Below are positions 7,486 to 16,814 of a stretch of DNA of 64,000 nucleotides, in pieces. The notes below the pieces were generated by a model that saw only the letters and a list, made by a program, of their open reading frames with translations, was not told the origin of the DNA and did no database searches. Numbering within the stretch: the first letter of the stretch is position 1; each line of letters starts with the position of its first letter. Both the position numbers and the translations under genes were made by a program. The stretch comes from Roseiarcus sp963759955. Lineage in GTDB: Bacteria; Pseudomonadota; Alphaproteobacteria; Rhizobiales; Beijerinckiaceae. The stretch is from NCBI GenBank assembly GCA_963759955.1, contig CAVXCA010000024.1, positions 1-64,000 on the forward strand, read 5' to 3'.

Positions 7486-8688
7486 TCAACTGTGCGTGTA
7501 AATCGTCGCGACCGGCGCAGCGACGAGGGGTCGACGGCGACGCGCCATCGCCTCGCCGTAACCGGCCATCACCGAATTCACCATGGTTTGGATCGAGAAA
7601 TTTTGGGCCACGTAGATCGCAAGGTCTTCGGCCTCGCTCTGTCGCCGGTCCCGGGGCGCACCGAGCGCGGCTTCGATGCGCGCACGCAGGTTGTCGGGAT
7701 CGTCGGGGGGGCCGAGGCGGTCGCGCAAGGGCCCGTAAATCTCAGGAATTCCCCCGACGTTGGTCGCGATCATCGGCACACGCGCCCCCGCCGCTTCGAG
7801 CACGACGTAAGGCATCGATTCGGCGCGCGAAGGCACGATCAGAATGCGGCCGAGCTTGAAGGCTTCGCGAACCGGCATGGGGCCGGGGAAGGAGACGAAT
7901 TGCGCGATGCCGAGGCGATTGGCGCGCTCGGTCAGCAAGGCCTCGTCGGGTCCCGAGCCAACCAGCACCGCACGAGGAACGACGCCGCGCGTGCGGCCGA
8001 TCAGCGCAATGGCGTCGAGCAGCGTGTCGATGCCCTTGGCGGCGCGCAATTCGCCGACGTAAAGCAATTCGGCGGCGTCTTCGTTCGGCGCGACGGGCGC
8101 GAATTCCGCCTCGCCGATGCCGTTGGCGACGATGCGGCGCACGCCGTTCCTGGCGCCGACGAATTCATCGAAACGGCCGGCGATGTACGCGCTTTCGAAA
8201 AGGAAGACGTCGGTCATCGGCGCCATCAGCTTTTCGGCGAGCATGTAGGCGCGGTGCAATGCCGTGCCGGGGCGGTAGTTGAAGCTGCCGCCGTGGGGCG
8301 TGTAGGCGCGAATGGCCCCGCCGGCGCCGGCCAAGCCGCTCAAGCGGGCGTAAGCGCCGCCCTTCGAACCGTGGCCATGGACGACGTCGGGCTTGATCTT
8401 GCGCAACCAGGCGACGAAGCGCGCCATCGCGAAGACGTCCGAGATTCCGGGATCACGCTGGACCGACGCCATGCCGACGCCGAGCTTGAGGCCGCCGGGA
8501 ATGCGCGCCAACGCCGCCTCGACCCGCGGGCAATGGCCGCCGCTGTTGAAGAACATGCCGACTTCATGGCCGCGCGCGCTCTGTTCGGCCGCGAGGTCGA
8601 CCACGTGGCGAAAGAGGCCGCCGAGCGGCGCGCGAAAGACGTGGACAATTCGAAGTTTGTCGGTTTGCGCTTCGTTCGATGCGGCCAT
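7486..8688 (-). CDS. GT4-family glycosyltransferase
   Basis: A 400-residue cytoplasmic GT-B fold enzyme. The N-terminal acceptor-side domain starts IVHVFRAPLGGLFRHVVDLA with the Gly-rich loop, and AYTPHGGSF follows mid-domain. The donor-side domain contains LYVGELRAAKGIDTLLDAI and the EX7E-type motif in PSRAESMPYVVLEAAGARVP. It probably adds one sugar to the lipid-linked repeat unit; the donor is not predictable. It lies directly upstream of the initiating phosphotransferase in the same operon. It plays the part of HfsG/HfsJ-type transferases in holdfast loci, but which one is uncertain. Confidence 0.88.
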   Translation of the reverse strand: MAASNEAQTDKLRIVHVFRAPLGGLFRHVVDLAAEQSARGHEVGMFFNSGGHCPRVEAALARIPGGLKLGVGMASVQRDPGISDVFAMARFVAWLRKIKPDVVHGHGSKGGAYARLSGLAGAGGAIRAYTPHGGSFNYRPGTALHRAYMLAEKLMAPMTDVFLFESAYIAGRFDEFVGARNGVRRIVANGIGEAEFAPVAPNEDAAELLYVGELRAAKGIDTLLDAIALIGRTRGVVPRAVLVGSGPDEALLTERANRLGIAQFVSFPGPMPVREAFKLGRILIVPSRAESMPYVVLEAAGARVPMIATNVGGIPEIYGPLRDRLGPPDDPDNLRARIEAALGAPRDRRQSEAEDLAIYVAQNFSIQTMVNSVMAGYGEAMARRRRPLVAAPVATIYTHS

Positions 8689-8734
8689 AATTCCAACCTG
8701 TGGCGGATTACGGCTCCTTAACTAGCGCGAGTTC

Positions 8735-9295
8735 CTAAAAGAACCGTTCCCGGACCTGGATCGTGTCGCCGGGCCGGACGGGGAAGGTCAGCGGCACGGA
8801 CGCCGTGATCGGCCGCCCGTCGACGACGCGGGTGAGATCGACGCTGTCCTCGGCGCCGCGCGGAGTGAAACCGCCGGCGACCGCGACCGCGTTCTGCACG
8901 GTCATGCCGTTGACGAAAGGATATTGGCCGGAGACGGTCACCTCGCCGAGAACGAAGAACGGGCGATAGGCCTCGACCTCGACGGAAACGCTGGGATCGC
9001 GCAAGTAGCCTTGGCGCAGCCGCGCCTCGATGACGCGCCCGAGTTCCGCCGTGGTCAAGCCTTGCGAGTGCACCAGGCCGATCAGCGGCATGGAAATATT
9101 GCCGGCGCCGTCGACCGAGAACGAATTGGACAGAGAGTCCTGGCCGAACACGATCACGCGCAGCCGGTCGCCGCTCGCCAATCGATAAGGCGCGTCGATC
9201 GGCGTGCGTAGCGCCTCCGCGCTGTAGCGCGGCGCCGAGCAGCCGTTCAATGTGGCCAGCGCGACAGCCAGGACGACGGCGAGGATTCGTTTCAT
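8735..9295 (-). CDS. Outer-membrane polysaccharide export lipoprotein (OPX/Wza-type)
   Basis: A 186-residue lipoprotein with a signal peptide and lipobox LNGC (Cys19). A poly-export domain follows (about residues 35-110, starting YRLASGDRLRVIVFGQD), then one SLBB repeat (about 112-165, FFVLGEVTVSGQYPF and VAVAGGFTPRGAEDS). It is the short OPX form that lacks the C-terminal barrel helix of Wza. It is expected to form the periplasmic/outer-membrane part of the export conduit with the divergent co-polymerase gene, as HfsD does with HfsA. It is first in the minus-strand operon; the space to the co-polymerase gene (9296-9460) should hold divergent promoters. Confidence 0.92.
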   Translation of the reverse strand: MKRILAVVLAVALATLNGCSAPRYSAEALRTPIDAPYRLASGDRLRVIVFGQDSLSNSFSVDGAGNISMPLIGLVHSQGLTTAELGRVIEARLRQGYLRDPSVSVEVEAYRPFFVLGEVTVSGQYPFVNGMTVQNAVAVAGGFTPRGAEDSVDLTRVVDGRPITASVPLTFPVRPGDTIQVRERFF

Positions 9296-9460
9296 GGCTG
9301 AAGACCGCGCGTAGAGACCTGTCGCCTCCTGATTTAGCCGGGCATGGTTAACGAAAGGACAACACGCGCCCCCGCCGCGCCCCGTCGGCTTAACCCGTCA
9401 GCAACCTTAATCGCCCATAAACGACGGGAGTTCAGTGGCGTTGGGGAATTGGAGCGACCG

Positions 9461-11567
9461 ATGGGCGGCGATGGATTCGAGGACGGCGGCGCGCAAGCGG
9501 TCCGCGGCGAAGCCATCGATCTGGCGCGCCTGTGGCGCGCCGTGCTGCTCCGCAAGAAGTGGATTGTCGGCCCGACGCTGGCCTCGTGCTTCCTCGCGGC
9601 GCTCTTCGTGACGGCGGTCAGCCCGCGCTACACCGGCGTCGCCAAAGTGCTGCTGGAGAACCAGGAGAGCTATTTCACCCGGCCCGACAAGGCGGCCGCC
9701 GATCCCGGCGCCGTCTTCGATCCCGAAGGCGTTCAGAGTCAGGCCGAAACGGTCGCCACCACGGAACTCGCGCGTAAGGCGGTCGACAAGCTCGGCCTGC
9801 TCGATCGGGCCGAATTCAATCCGGCGCGCTCCGGCAATCCTCTGGCGCTCGCGTGGTCGTTTCTCACCGGCGGCCGCGGCGCGATCTCGGCCGAAGATCG
9901 CGTCGTCGAGGCGTTTCTCACCCGCCTGGACGTGTTTCCCGTCGCCAAGTCGCGCGTGCTGCAAATCGAATTCGTCAGCACGGACCCCGCGTTGGCCGCG
10001 CACGGCGCCAACGTCGTGGCCGCGCTCTATCTGGCCGAGCAGGAGGACGCCAAGAAGAACGAGGCGAAGGCGGCGAGCGCCTGGCTGTCGCAAAAAATCG
10101 AGGAATTGCGCGTCAAGGTCGCCGACGCCGACGCGAAAGTCGAGGCGTTCCGCGCCGATGCGGGGCTGCTCGCCGGCGCCAACGGCATGACCGTGCCCAC
10201 CCAGCAGCTCGCCGACATGACCACGCAACTCGCGACGGCGCGCGCGGCTCAGGCCGACGCGATGGCCAAGGCGCAGTCGTTGCGCGCGATGGTGCGCGAA
10301 GGCCGGCTCGACGAGATTCCCGACGCCGCCAAGGACGAGTCGCTGCGCCGATATGTCGAGCAGCGCGTCGCGCTGAAAGCGCAGATCGCGCTCGAAGTCG
10401 CGCACCTTGCTGCCCCAGCATCCCCGCATGAAGGAGTTGAACGGAGAACTCGCCGGGCTCGACGCAGAAATTCACCTCGCGGCGGCCAAAGCCGTGCTCG
10501 GCTTCGAGGACGACGCGAAAGTGGCTGGGGCCCAGCTCGACAGCTTGAGCGCCGCTCTGGCCAAACAGTCCGGCGCCGTGGCGAGCGGCAATGTCGAAGA
10601 CGTGCATCTGCGCGCGCTCGAACTCGACGCCAAGACTTCGCACGACCAGCTCGAATCCTACCTGCAGAAATATCGCGAGGCGCTGGCGCGCGAGGCCGAC
10701 AACGCCGCGCCGGCGGATGCGCGCGTCATCGACAGCGCGAGCGAGCCGCGCACGCCGACCTTCCCCAAGAAGGCGCCGACGGTGCTGCTCGCCACGCTTG
10801 CGGGACTCCTCATTTCCGCCGGCGCCGTTACCGCGCGCGTGTTGCTTATCGACGCCGACGGCGCTCCGGACGGCGCGGTCGCCATGGGCGCCGCCCGCGC
10901 GAGCGAGCCGCAAGAGGAGGAGACGCCGCCGCCGCAGGGCGTCCCGGCGGAAGTCGCCAAGCCGGTCGAAGTCTCGCAATCCTATTCCTCCGTCGAAGCG
11001 CTCGCCGACCGGCTCGCGGACGTCGCGCGCGACGGCGCGGCGCTGACGACGCTGTTCGCGGGGGAGGGGACCAGCCGCACGCTGGGGCTCGCGTTGACCG
11101 CGGCGCGGCGCTTGTCGAAGCGCGGACGCGCCGCGTTCGTCGATCTCGGCGTTTCGCAGGATTGGCTGCCCGACACTTTCGATCACGAAGCCGACAGCGC
11201 AGAGAGGCTCGACGGATTCGCGGACCTTCTCGACGGACGCGCGACGTTCGCCGAGGTCTTGCACCGCGATCTGTCTTCGAGCCTAGACATCATTCCGGCC
11301 GGCGACGGCGAGATCGACGCCGAGGGCCTCGACGAAGCGCTCGCCGCGCTGGCGACCAGCTACGATTTCGTCGTGCTGCACGCTTCGGACTGGCGACGGG
11401 CGGAGGTCGGCGCCGCGCTCGACGCCGTCGCGGTCGTCGTCGTGGTCGCGCCCGCCCGGCGCCTCGAAGGGGCGCTGCGCCGCCTGCGCGAAAATCTGGG
11501 GGAAACTTCGATCGCGACGCTCGGCCTCGACTCCGGCGAGCGTTCGGCGATCGAACGCGCGGCCTAG
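9461..11567 (+). CDS. Polysaccharide co-polymerase fused to kinase-dead BY-kinase-like domain; frameshift in given sequence
   Basis: Wzz/GumC-type chain-length determinant that couples repeat-unit polymerisation to export. ATG 9461 (MGGDGFEDGG) is chosen because GGAG lies six bases upstream; an in-frame ATG at 9344 exists. The product has a Wzz domain with a membrane helix (about residues 34-53), a long coiled-coil periplasmic region, and the conserved LLPQHPRMKELNGEL. A second membrane helix (VLLATLAGLLISAGAV) and a C-terminal Rossmann-like domain follow. The frame breaks near 10397; removing one G gives 701 continuous residues. The C-terminal domain has a degenerate P-loop (FAGEGTSRT, no Walker lysine), lacks a tyrosine-rich tail and so should not be a kinase. 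This resembles HfsA fused to HfsB. Confidence 0.85.
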
Positions 11568-12838
11568 CCGAGCGCCGCGCGCAGCCGCCGGAACAAGGAG
11601 AACAGCCGCGGCGAATGCTTGATCCGGCGCTTGGCGCGCTGTTTGAGCTTGAACGCGAGCGCGGCGGCGCGGCCGAGCGGGGTGATCCCAAAGGCGCTGT
11701 CGAACAGCTCCTCTTCGCTCTCGCACGCTTCGTCCTTGTAGCGCGCCTCGCCGACGCCGAGATCGAAGGTCCTGATGCCGCGCGCGATCGCCTCGCGCAC
11801 CATGGCCTGGACCATCAGTTCGCCGGGGCTGGAGCGTGCGATTTCGGGATCGCAATCGTAGGAGATGAAGAGCCCGCTGAGCCGGTCGCCGGCGCTCAAG
11901 GCGCCGAAGGTCGCGACGATGCGGTCGCCGACGAACAGCGCGTGGAGCTCGAGGCGCGGCGCGCCCTCGGCGAGGCCGCTCGCCGCGAGGCCCCGCAGGA
12001 ACGCGCGCGCTTGCGCGCTCTCGTAGGGGTCGGCGATCCCCAGCGCGCGCATGCGAGCGCTTCTTTGCGCGTCGAACGCGGCGAGGATGCGTTCGGCTTC
12101 GGCCGCGTCGGCGGCGCGGCGATGGGCGAGGGGGCCCATCGCTTCGAGGCGCTTGGCCTTCTTGCGCAATTTCTTTTGCGCCTCCTTGGAGGCGTGGGCG
12201 TCGCGCCAGACGGTGAAATCGGAGGGCAGGACGCTCTTGTAGGCGAAGCTCGGGCTCGGCTGGCGCGGCGCGCCGGCCAGCGGATTGGCCGTTCCCCGCC
12301 AGTCGAGCGGCTGGTTGGCGAGCAGGAACGCGTCGACGCGCGGCTGGGCGAGCCCCGCGGCGGCGGCGAGCAGCGCCGCGATCTCGTCGGGCGGCCAGAG
12401 GTCGCCTGGCCGGAACAGACCCATCGCGAAATTGGCGTCCTTGCCGCCGAGGAACGCGGCGAGCCGCATCGGTCCGTGGCAGGAGGTTCCGAACGGCAGC
12501 AGAGCGCTGACTTCGCCCGCTTGATCGCGCGCGACGACGATCATCGGCTTGACGCGCTCGGCGGTCCCGACCGTCTCCAGCCAGAGGCGCGCGAATTCGA
12601 AATCCTGATACGGGGTCGCCGGCGCGATCGCCGCGATTTCGGCCCAAGGGCGGCGCGCCGCCTCGATCGCGTCGAAGACCTCGATCGAGGCGAGAGCGCT
12701 TGGCCGGTCGGCGGCGGCGCGAGGCGCCGGCGCGGCGCATGTCGGCGGCGAGGAGCGGGCGAGCGCGGTCGCAGGAGGCAAGGGCGGATATTCCCAAGGG
12801 GGGGCGAAGAGCGGCCATTCTAGAGGCCGAAGCGTCAA
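11564..12838 (-). CDS. BioF2-like / GNAT-fold acetyltransferase, HfsK-like
   Basis: A protein of about 424 residues with the Acetyltransf_6 (CelD/BioF2-like) domain. Typical elements are PYQDFEFARLWLETVG, the basic KKLRKKAKRLEAMGP, VGDRIVATFGALSAGDRL, and near the C-terminus RGIRTFDLGVGEARYKDE. In Caulobacter, HfsK of this family modifies the holdfast polysaccharide; the same role is inferred from position. The start is uncertain: a TTG at 12838 gives the longest product and no ATG lies nearby in frame. The Pro/Ala-rich first 45 residues may not be translated. Its stop TAG overlaps the stop of the convergent co-polymerase gene in a shared CTAG at 11564-11567. Confidence 0.82.
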   Translation of the reverse strand: MTLRPLEWPLFAPPWEYPPLPPATALARSSPPTCAAPAPRAAADRPSALASIEVFDAIEAARRPWAEIAAIAPATPYQDFEFARLWLETVGTAERVKPMIVVARDQAGEVSALLPFGTSCHGPMRLAAFLGGKDANFAMGLFRPGDLWPPDEIAALLAAAAGLAQPRVDAFLLANQPLDWRGTANPLAGAPRQPSPSFAYKSVLPSDFTVWRDAHASKEAQKKLRKKAKRLEAMGPLAHRRAADAAEAERILAAFDAQRSARMRALGIADPYESAQARAFLRGLAASGLAEGAPRLELHALFVGDRIVATFGALSAGDRLSGLFISYDCDPEIARSSPGELMVQAMVREAIARGIRTFDLGVGEARYKDEACESEEELFDSAFGITPLGRAAALAFKLKQRAKRRIKHSPRLFSLFRRLRAALG

Positions 12839-12940
12839 CGTTGCGTTTAAGCCCGCAATTTTGCCGCGGCGAACGGTGAAAATTTCGCCCGGTAAATCCT
12901 TGGCAAGGTCTCGACGTTAGATTGCGCGCGGGTGCGGACC

Positions 12941-13993
12941 ATGGCGCTAAAGCATTTTGTCATCGACGCCGGCTTCGCGGCCTTCCGCGCCAGCGGCCTC
13001 CACAAGGCGTTGGCGCCGGCGACGCGCGGGCAGGGCGTCATCCTGACGTTTCACCGCGTGCGGCCGTGGGAACCGGCGACGCCCGGCTTCGCGCCGAACC
13101 GGCTGCTCGAGATCACCCCGGAATTCCTAGACGAAACGCTCGGCCTCGCCTGTCGCCTCGGCTTCGAGCTCGTCACGCTCGCGGAAGCGCGGCGACGGCT
13201 CGTCGAGGGCGGCGCACGCTTCGCCGCCCTGACGTTCGACGACGGCTATCGCGACACGCGCGATTTCGCGCTTCCCGTTCTCGAACGCCACGGCGCGCCG
13301 TTCACGGTGTTCTTCGCGACCGGCTTCATCGAGCGCTCGGCGCGGCTGTGGTGGCTGGAGCTGGAGGAATCGCTGCGCCGGCTCGACGAAGTTTCGATCG
13401 ATCAGACCGGCCTGGCGCTCGGCCTTCCCACGCGCAGCCCAAAGGAGAAGGCCGCCGCTTTCGATCAGATATACTGGACGCTGCGCGGGCGCCCCGAGGA
13501 GGAGCTGCTCGACGCGGTCGGCGCGCTGGCGCGCCGGGCAGGGGTCGGCAGCGCTCAGATCGCCGACGGGCTGTTCATGGACTGGGACGAGGTCGCCGCG
13601 TTCAGCCGCCATCCGCTTGTCGGCGTCGGCGCGCACTCGATGTCCCACCGCATGCTCGCCAAATGGCCGCTCGACACGGCGCGCGAGGAGATGGCGGGTT
13701 CGAAGGCGGCGCTGGAGACGAGGCTCGGGCGCGAAGTCGACGCCTTCGCCTATCCCGTCGGCGACGCGACCAGCGCGGGGCCGCGGGAATTCGAGCTGGC
13801 GCGGCGCCTCGGCTTTTCCTGCGCGGTGACGACGCGTCCGGGCATGCTCTTTCCCGAGCACGCGAACCACCTGACTGCGCTGCCGCGCGTTTCCGTCAAT
13901 GGCCTGTGGCAGAATGCGGCCGCGCTGGAGGTGATGCTCTCGGGAGCGCCCTTCCTATTGTGGAATCGCGGCCGGCGCGTCAACGTCGCGTGA
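12941..13993 (+). CDS. Polysaccharide deacetylase (NodB/CE4 family), HfsH-like
   Basis: A 350-residue carbohydrate esterase 4 enzyme that removes N-acetyl groups from amino sugars. Seen motifs: ALTFDDGYRDT (catalytic Asp plus metal Asp), the HxxxH-type metal site in GAHSMSHRML, and FAYPVGDATSAG. ILTFHRVRPW precedes the NodB core, as in holdfast deacetylases. ATG 12941 (MALKHFVIDAGF) is chosen; a GTG at 12932 is possible. No signal peptide is evident, so it may act in the cytoplasm on lipid-linked intermediates, as proposed for HfsH. It lies divergent from the HfsK-like gene, which suggests co-regulation within the exopolysaccharide locus. Confidence 0.9.
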   Translation: MALKHFVIDAGFAAFRASGLHKALAPATRGQGVILTFHRVRPWEPATPGFAPNRLLEITPEFLDETLGLACRLGFELVTLAEARRRLVEGGARFAALTFDDGYRDTRDFALPVLERHGAPFTVFFATGFIERSARLWWLELEESLRRLDEVSIDQTGLALGLPTRSPKEKAAAFDQIYWTLRGRPEEELLDAVGALARRAGVGSAQIADGLFMDWDEVAAFSRHPLVGVGAHSMSHRMLAKWPLDTAREEMAGSKAALETRLGREVDAFAYPVGDATSAGPREFELARRLGFSCAVTTRPGMLFPEHANHLTALPRVSVNGLWQNAAALEVMLSGAPFLLWNRGRRVNVA

Positions 13994-14058
13994 GCGCGCA
14001 AGGCGGGCGGTCCGGCGGTCTCCCTGGGGTTGAAGAAGGGCGCTCAATTCCGCGCCGA

Positions 14059-14391
14059 TCACATCTGCGGCTGGACGCCGCCGAAAAAGAGCCAGGCGCA
14101 CAGACCGAAGTCGGCTGCGACGAAGACCGCGTAGAAACTCAAGCGCGCGGCCCAGTGGCGGACGCCCAGCGCCGACCACAGCGCCCAGGCGGCGAGCAAC
14201 GGCAGGCCGACGACGATCAGGAAAGCGGTTCCCCAGAACGTCGCGATTTCGCTGACGCGGTACGCTCGCAGGGCGGTGGCGTCGCCCACGGCCGTCAGGC
14301 CCCAGATGAGCACGACGGCGGCGCCGAAGAGACACGCGGGCCAGGCTCGGCGCCAGCACGATTGCAGCCAGGACGGCGGATCGGACGACAT
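14059..14391 (-). CDS. Small hypothetical membrane protein
   Basis: About 110 residues from ATG 14391 (MSSDPPSWLQSCWRRAW). It has three predicted hydrophobic segments: ACLFGAAVVLIWGLTAV, ATFWGTAFLIVVGLPLLAAW and LSFYAVFVAADFGLCAWLFF. No family is recognised. The start is inferred from composition, since an in-frame ATG at 14478 would overlap the end of the upstream gene and add a low-complexity tail. It is encoded just downstream of the ATP-grasp-like gene on the same strand. Confidence 0.55.
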   Translation of the reverse strand: MSSDPPSWLQSCWRRAWPACLFGAAVVLIWGLTAVGDATALRAYRVSEIATFWGTAFLIVVGLPLLAAWALWSALGVRHWAARLSFYAVFVAADFGLCAWLFFGGVQPQM

Positions 14392-14422
14392 CGGCGATAG
14401 GGGCCAGATCGGCGCGCTCGAG

Positions 14423-15676
14423 TCAATTGCGCGAAACGGCGCATGCGCCGTCGCACCTCGCTTCGCTCCGCTCCGCATAGGTCGGCAACCAGCCGCCCGG
14501 CGGCGCCAAGTCGAGCCGCTCGGGCCGCCTCGAGGCCCTCCCCGACACGAGGACGATCTCGCCCCGATAGGCCCAGACGCGCAGGTCGGTCCACAGCCGT
14601 GCGCCGTCGACCTCGATGCACGACTTGGCGATCCGCTTCTGCGCGACGTAGCCTTCGCCGTGTTTGACGAGACGGCGCAGCCGCGCCCGGCCGATCGCGG
14701 CGCTGTCGATCAGGCCGCGTCCCGCAAACCCGTGCAGCGGCTTGAACACGAAGTCGCGCTTAGCTTGCGCGAGCATTTCGACGTTGTCGACGCTGAGCCG
14801 ATGCGTCTGCGGCGTATGGGCGCTCAAGACAGCGCGCTCCTCGGCGTCGATCGCCAGATCGCCGTCCCAACGCGGCGACGACAGCCATTCCAACAATCGC
14901 TTGTCGCTGCGCGTCGCGTAGGTGAAGGGATTGGGGGCGGCGTAGAGCCGCTCCGCCAGATAAGCGGCGCGCAGAGCGACGAATTCGTCGGAACTCCAGA
15001 AGAAATCCGTCGAGCGGTTGACGACGAAGGCGACCGGCCGCTCGTCGAAGACGAGGCGCCGGCCGTCCCAGTGGGTCTCAGCGGGAGAGGCGAGTTCGGC
15101 CCGCCAGCCGCGCTCGGCGAGGAGATCGCGCAGCAGCGAGAGTTCGCCACGAAATTTGCCGGCGCGCAGCGAGTCGGCGTCGTCGAGGACGAGAAGCAGC
15201 TCCGCCGGACGTTCGCCGAAGAACGCCGTCGCCTCCCGCTCCACCATGTCTGCGATGGTTTGCCGGAACGCGGAGATCGCGGCCGACGGCGCGATCGCGT
15301 TCTCGCGTTGCAAGCCCGCCGCCTCGTAGTAAAGCGCGTTGACGATCGCGGCGTAGAGAAAACCTGAGCCGTTGTCGTTGAACTCGATGAGTTGAAAGCC
15401 GCCCTCGGGCGGACAATGGAAATCCCACGCGCTGAAGAAGCAGACCTCGCGGCGCCGCGTCTGAGCGATCGCCGGCGCCGCCTTCAGCGCCGCCGCCCGC
15501 CACGCCTCGCGGCCGGTGACCGCGTCGAAGACGCGGATGAAGCCGGCGATCTCGGCGAGCATGGCGGCGGAGACGATCTGATGGCGCGGCGTGACCGAGA
15601 ATTCGCCGGGCGCGGGCATTCCGGCGACCCGCAGCGCCGCAAAGAACCGCTCGCGCGATGTCGGCTCGAGGGTCAC
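14423..15676 (-). CDS. Hypothetical protein with ATP-grasp-like features
   Basis: A 417-residue protein of unknown function. GTG 15676 (VTLEPTSRERFFAALRV) is chosen because AAGGAG lies upstream and the sequence beyond it loses coding character. The first half contains FQLIEFNDNGSGFLYAA, like the pre-ATP-grasp region of peptide ligases. The second half contains FVFKPLHGFAGRGLID and a later RVWAYRGEIVLVSGRASRRP, reminiscent of the ATP-grasp nucleotide and metal-binding strands. It may therefore join a carboxylate to an amine or thiol using ATP. No partner enzyme is obvious; bluB lies upstream on the same strand about 140 bases away. Specific function is not assignable from sequence alone. Confidence 0.65.
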   Translation of the reverse strand: MTLEPTSRERFFAALRVAGMPAPGEFSVTPRHQIVSAAMLAEIAGFIRVFDAVTGREAWRAAALKAAPAIAQTRRREVCFFSAWDFHCPPEGGFQLIEFNDNGSGFLYAAIVNALYYEAAGLQRENAIAPSAAISAFRQTIADMVEREATAFFGERPAELLLVLDDADSLRAGKFRGELSLLRDLLAERGWRAELASPAETHWDGRRLVFDERPVAFVVNRSTDFFWSSDEFVALRAAYLAERLYAAPNPFTYATRSDKRLLEWLSSPRWDGDLAIDAEERAVLSAHTPQTHRLSVDNVEMLAQAKRDFVFKPLHGFAGRGLIDSAAIGRARLRRLVKHGEGYVAQKRIAKSCIEVDGARLWTDLRVWAYRGEIVLVSGRASRRPERLDLAPPGGWLPTYAERSEARCDGACAVSRN

Positions 15677-15816
15677 GCGCTCGCCCTCTCCTTGAGGTTG
15701 CGGCGAGACCCTCGGCGTCGGATCGACATCCGCTGCACGAAGGCCGGGCCGCAGGCAAGATTGTCGTCCTCGACGGGTCTTGGCAAGCGCCGGCGGTGAG
15801 CGCGCTCGACGCGCCG

Positions 15817-16461
15817 CTAGACGACCGTCACCTTTCGCCCCTTGTCGGTGCGCTCCTGCCAGCCGTGGCGCACGAGTTCGGGGTCTTCGTGTTCCTCCAC
15901 CGGCCAGCCCAGGCAGAGGTAGGCGATCAGCTTGTGTTCGGGAGGCGCTCCGAGGTCGCGCGCGGCCGCGGCGGGATCGATGATCGATATCCAGCCCAGT
16001 CCGAGGCCGGCCGCGCGCGCCGCGAGCCAGAGCAACGCGATCATGCCGGCGACCGAGTAGTCGAACGCTTCGGGCATCGTGCGCACGCCGACGCCATGGC
16101 CTTGCGTCGTCGATCGATCGCAGAACACCGCCAGCTGCACCGGCGCCGCATCGAGGCCCTCGAGCTTCAGCCGGGCGTAGAGTTCGGCTCGTTCGCCGCA
16201 TTGCGCGGCCAGCGCCTCGGCGTTGCAGCGTTCGAAATTGGCGCGGACGGCGGCGCGCTTTTGCGCGCTTTCGACGCTGAGGATGCGCCAGGGTTGGCTG
16301 TTGCCCACCGAGGGCGCAAGTTGCGCGAGATCGAGCAATTCGTCGATCAAGGCCGAAGGAACCGGATCGGGCCGAAAGCGCCTGACGTCGCGCCGCCACG
16401 CGAGCAGCAAGGCGAGCCGATCGCGAAACTCGGCGTCGAAGGCGGGCGGCTCGCGGTTCAT
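15817..16461 (-). CDS. bluB: 5,6-dimethylbenzimidazole synthase BluB
   Basis: Oxygen-dependent flavodestructase that fragments reduced FMN to make 5,6-dimethylbenzimidazole, the lower ligand of vitamin B12. The 214-residue protein has the nitroreductase-like fold. Characteristic stretches are RRDVRRFRPDPVP near the start, LAQLAPSVGNSQPWR (FMN phosphate/isoalloxazine contacts), TMPEAFDYSVAGMIALLWLAAR and LGLGWISIIDP. Length matches the family. No other cobalamin gene or B12 riboswitch is seen nearby, so it stands apart from the main cob locus. The start ATG 16461 is followed by the conserved region at the usual distance. Confidence 0.93.
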   Translation of the reverse strand: MNREPPAFDAEFRDRLALLLAWRRDVRRFRPDPVPSALIDELLDLAQLAPSVGNSQPWRILSVESAQKRAAVRANFERCNAEALAAQCGERAELYARLKLEGLDAAPVQLAVFCDRSTTQGHGVGVRTMPEAFDYSVAGMIALLWLAARAAGLGLGWISIIDPAAAARDLGAPPEHKLIAYLCLGWPVEEHEDPELVRHGWQERTDKGRKVTVV

Positions 16462-16498
16462 GACGGCGCGCGCATCAAGGGGGATCTCCGCTGCGAAG

Positions 16499-16714
16499 TC
16501 ATTTGCGCCGGTCGGGGCGCTCCATCCATTTGATGAGCGGCATGAGGGGCAAGGTCCAGGCCAGGCCGAGCACGGCGTAACCGAGCGTCTGCACCAGCGG
16601 CGACGCCTCTCGCAGCGGGCGCGATTGGGCGAGCGCCATCGCGATCAATGCGTAAAAGCAAATGAACGCGATCATGACGACGCCGCCGATCAGTTTGCGG
16701 ATGCGCGCGGGCAT
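16499..16714 (-). CDS. DUF2842 family small membrane protein
   Basis: A 71-residue inner-membrane protein with two helices: IGGVVMIAFICFYALIAMAL and LGYAVLGLAWTLPLMPLI. It ends in the family-typical IKWMERPDRRK. DUF2842 proteins are widespread in Hyphomicrobiales and often encoded near ctaA; here ctaA lies just across a divergent intergenic space of 100 bases. Function is unknown. A role in cytochrome oxidase assembly could be guessed from proximity but is not shown. Confidence 0.85.
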   Translation of the reverse strand: MPARIRKLIGGVVMIAFICFYALIAMALAQSRPLREASPLVQTLGYAVLGLAWTLPLMPLIKWMERPDRRK

Positions 16715-16814
16715 GGCGGACCCTCTTTAAGACCTCGCGGCGTGGGCGATTTGCGGCGCGAAGCGCGACCGCTTATGTCTTGGCGCGGGCGAGGAAGCAA
16801 GTCGGGAATCGGGA

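Noticed and set aside
15817..16498. A cobalamin riboswitch upstream of bluB
   Set aside because: Only 37 bases separate bluB from the neighbouring DUF2842 gene, too few for the aptamer.
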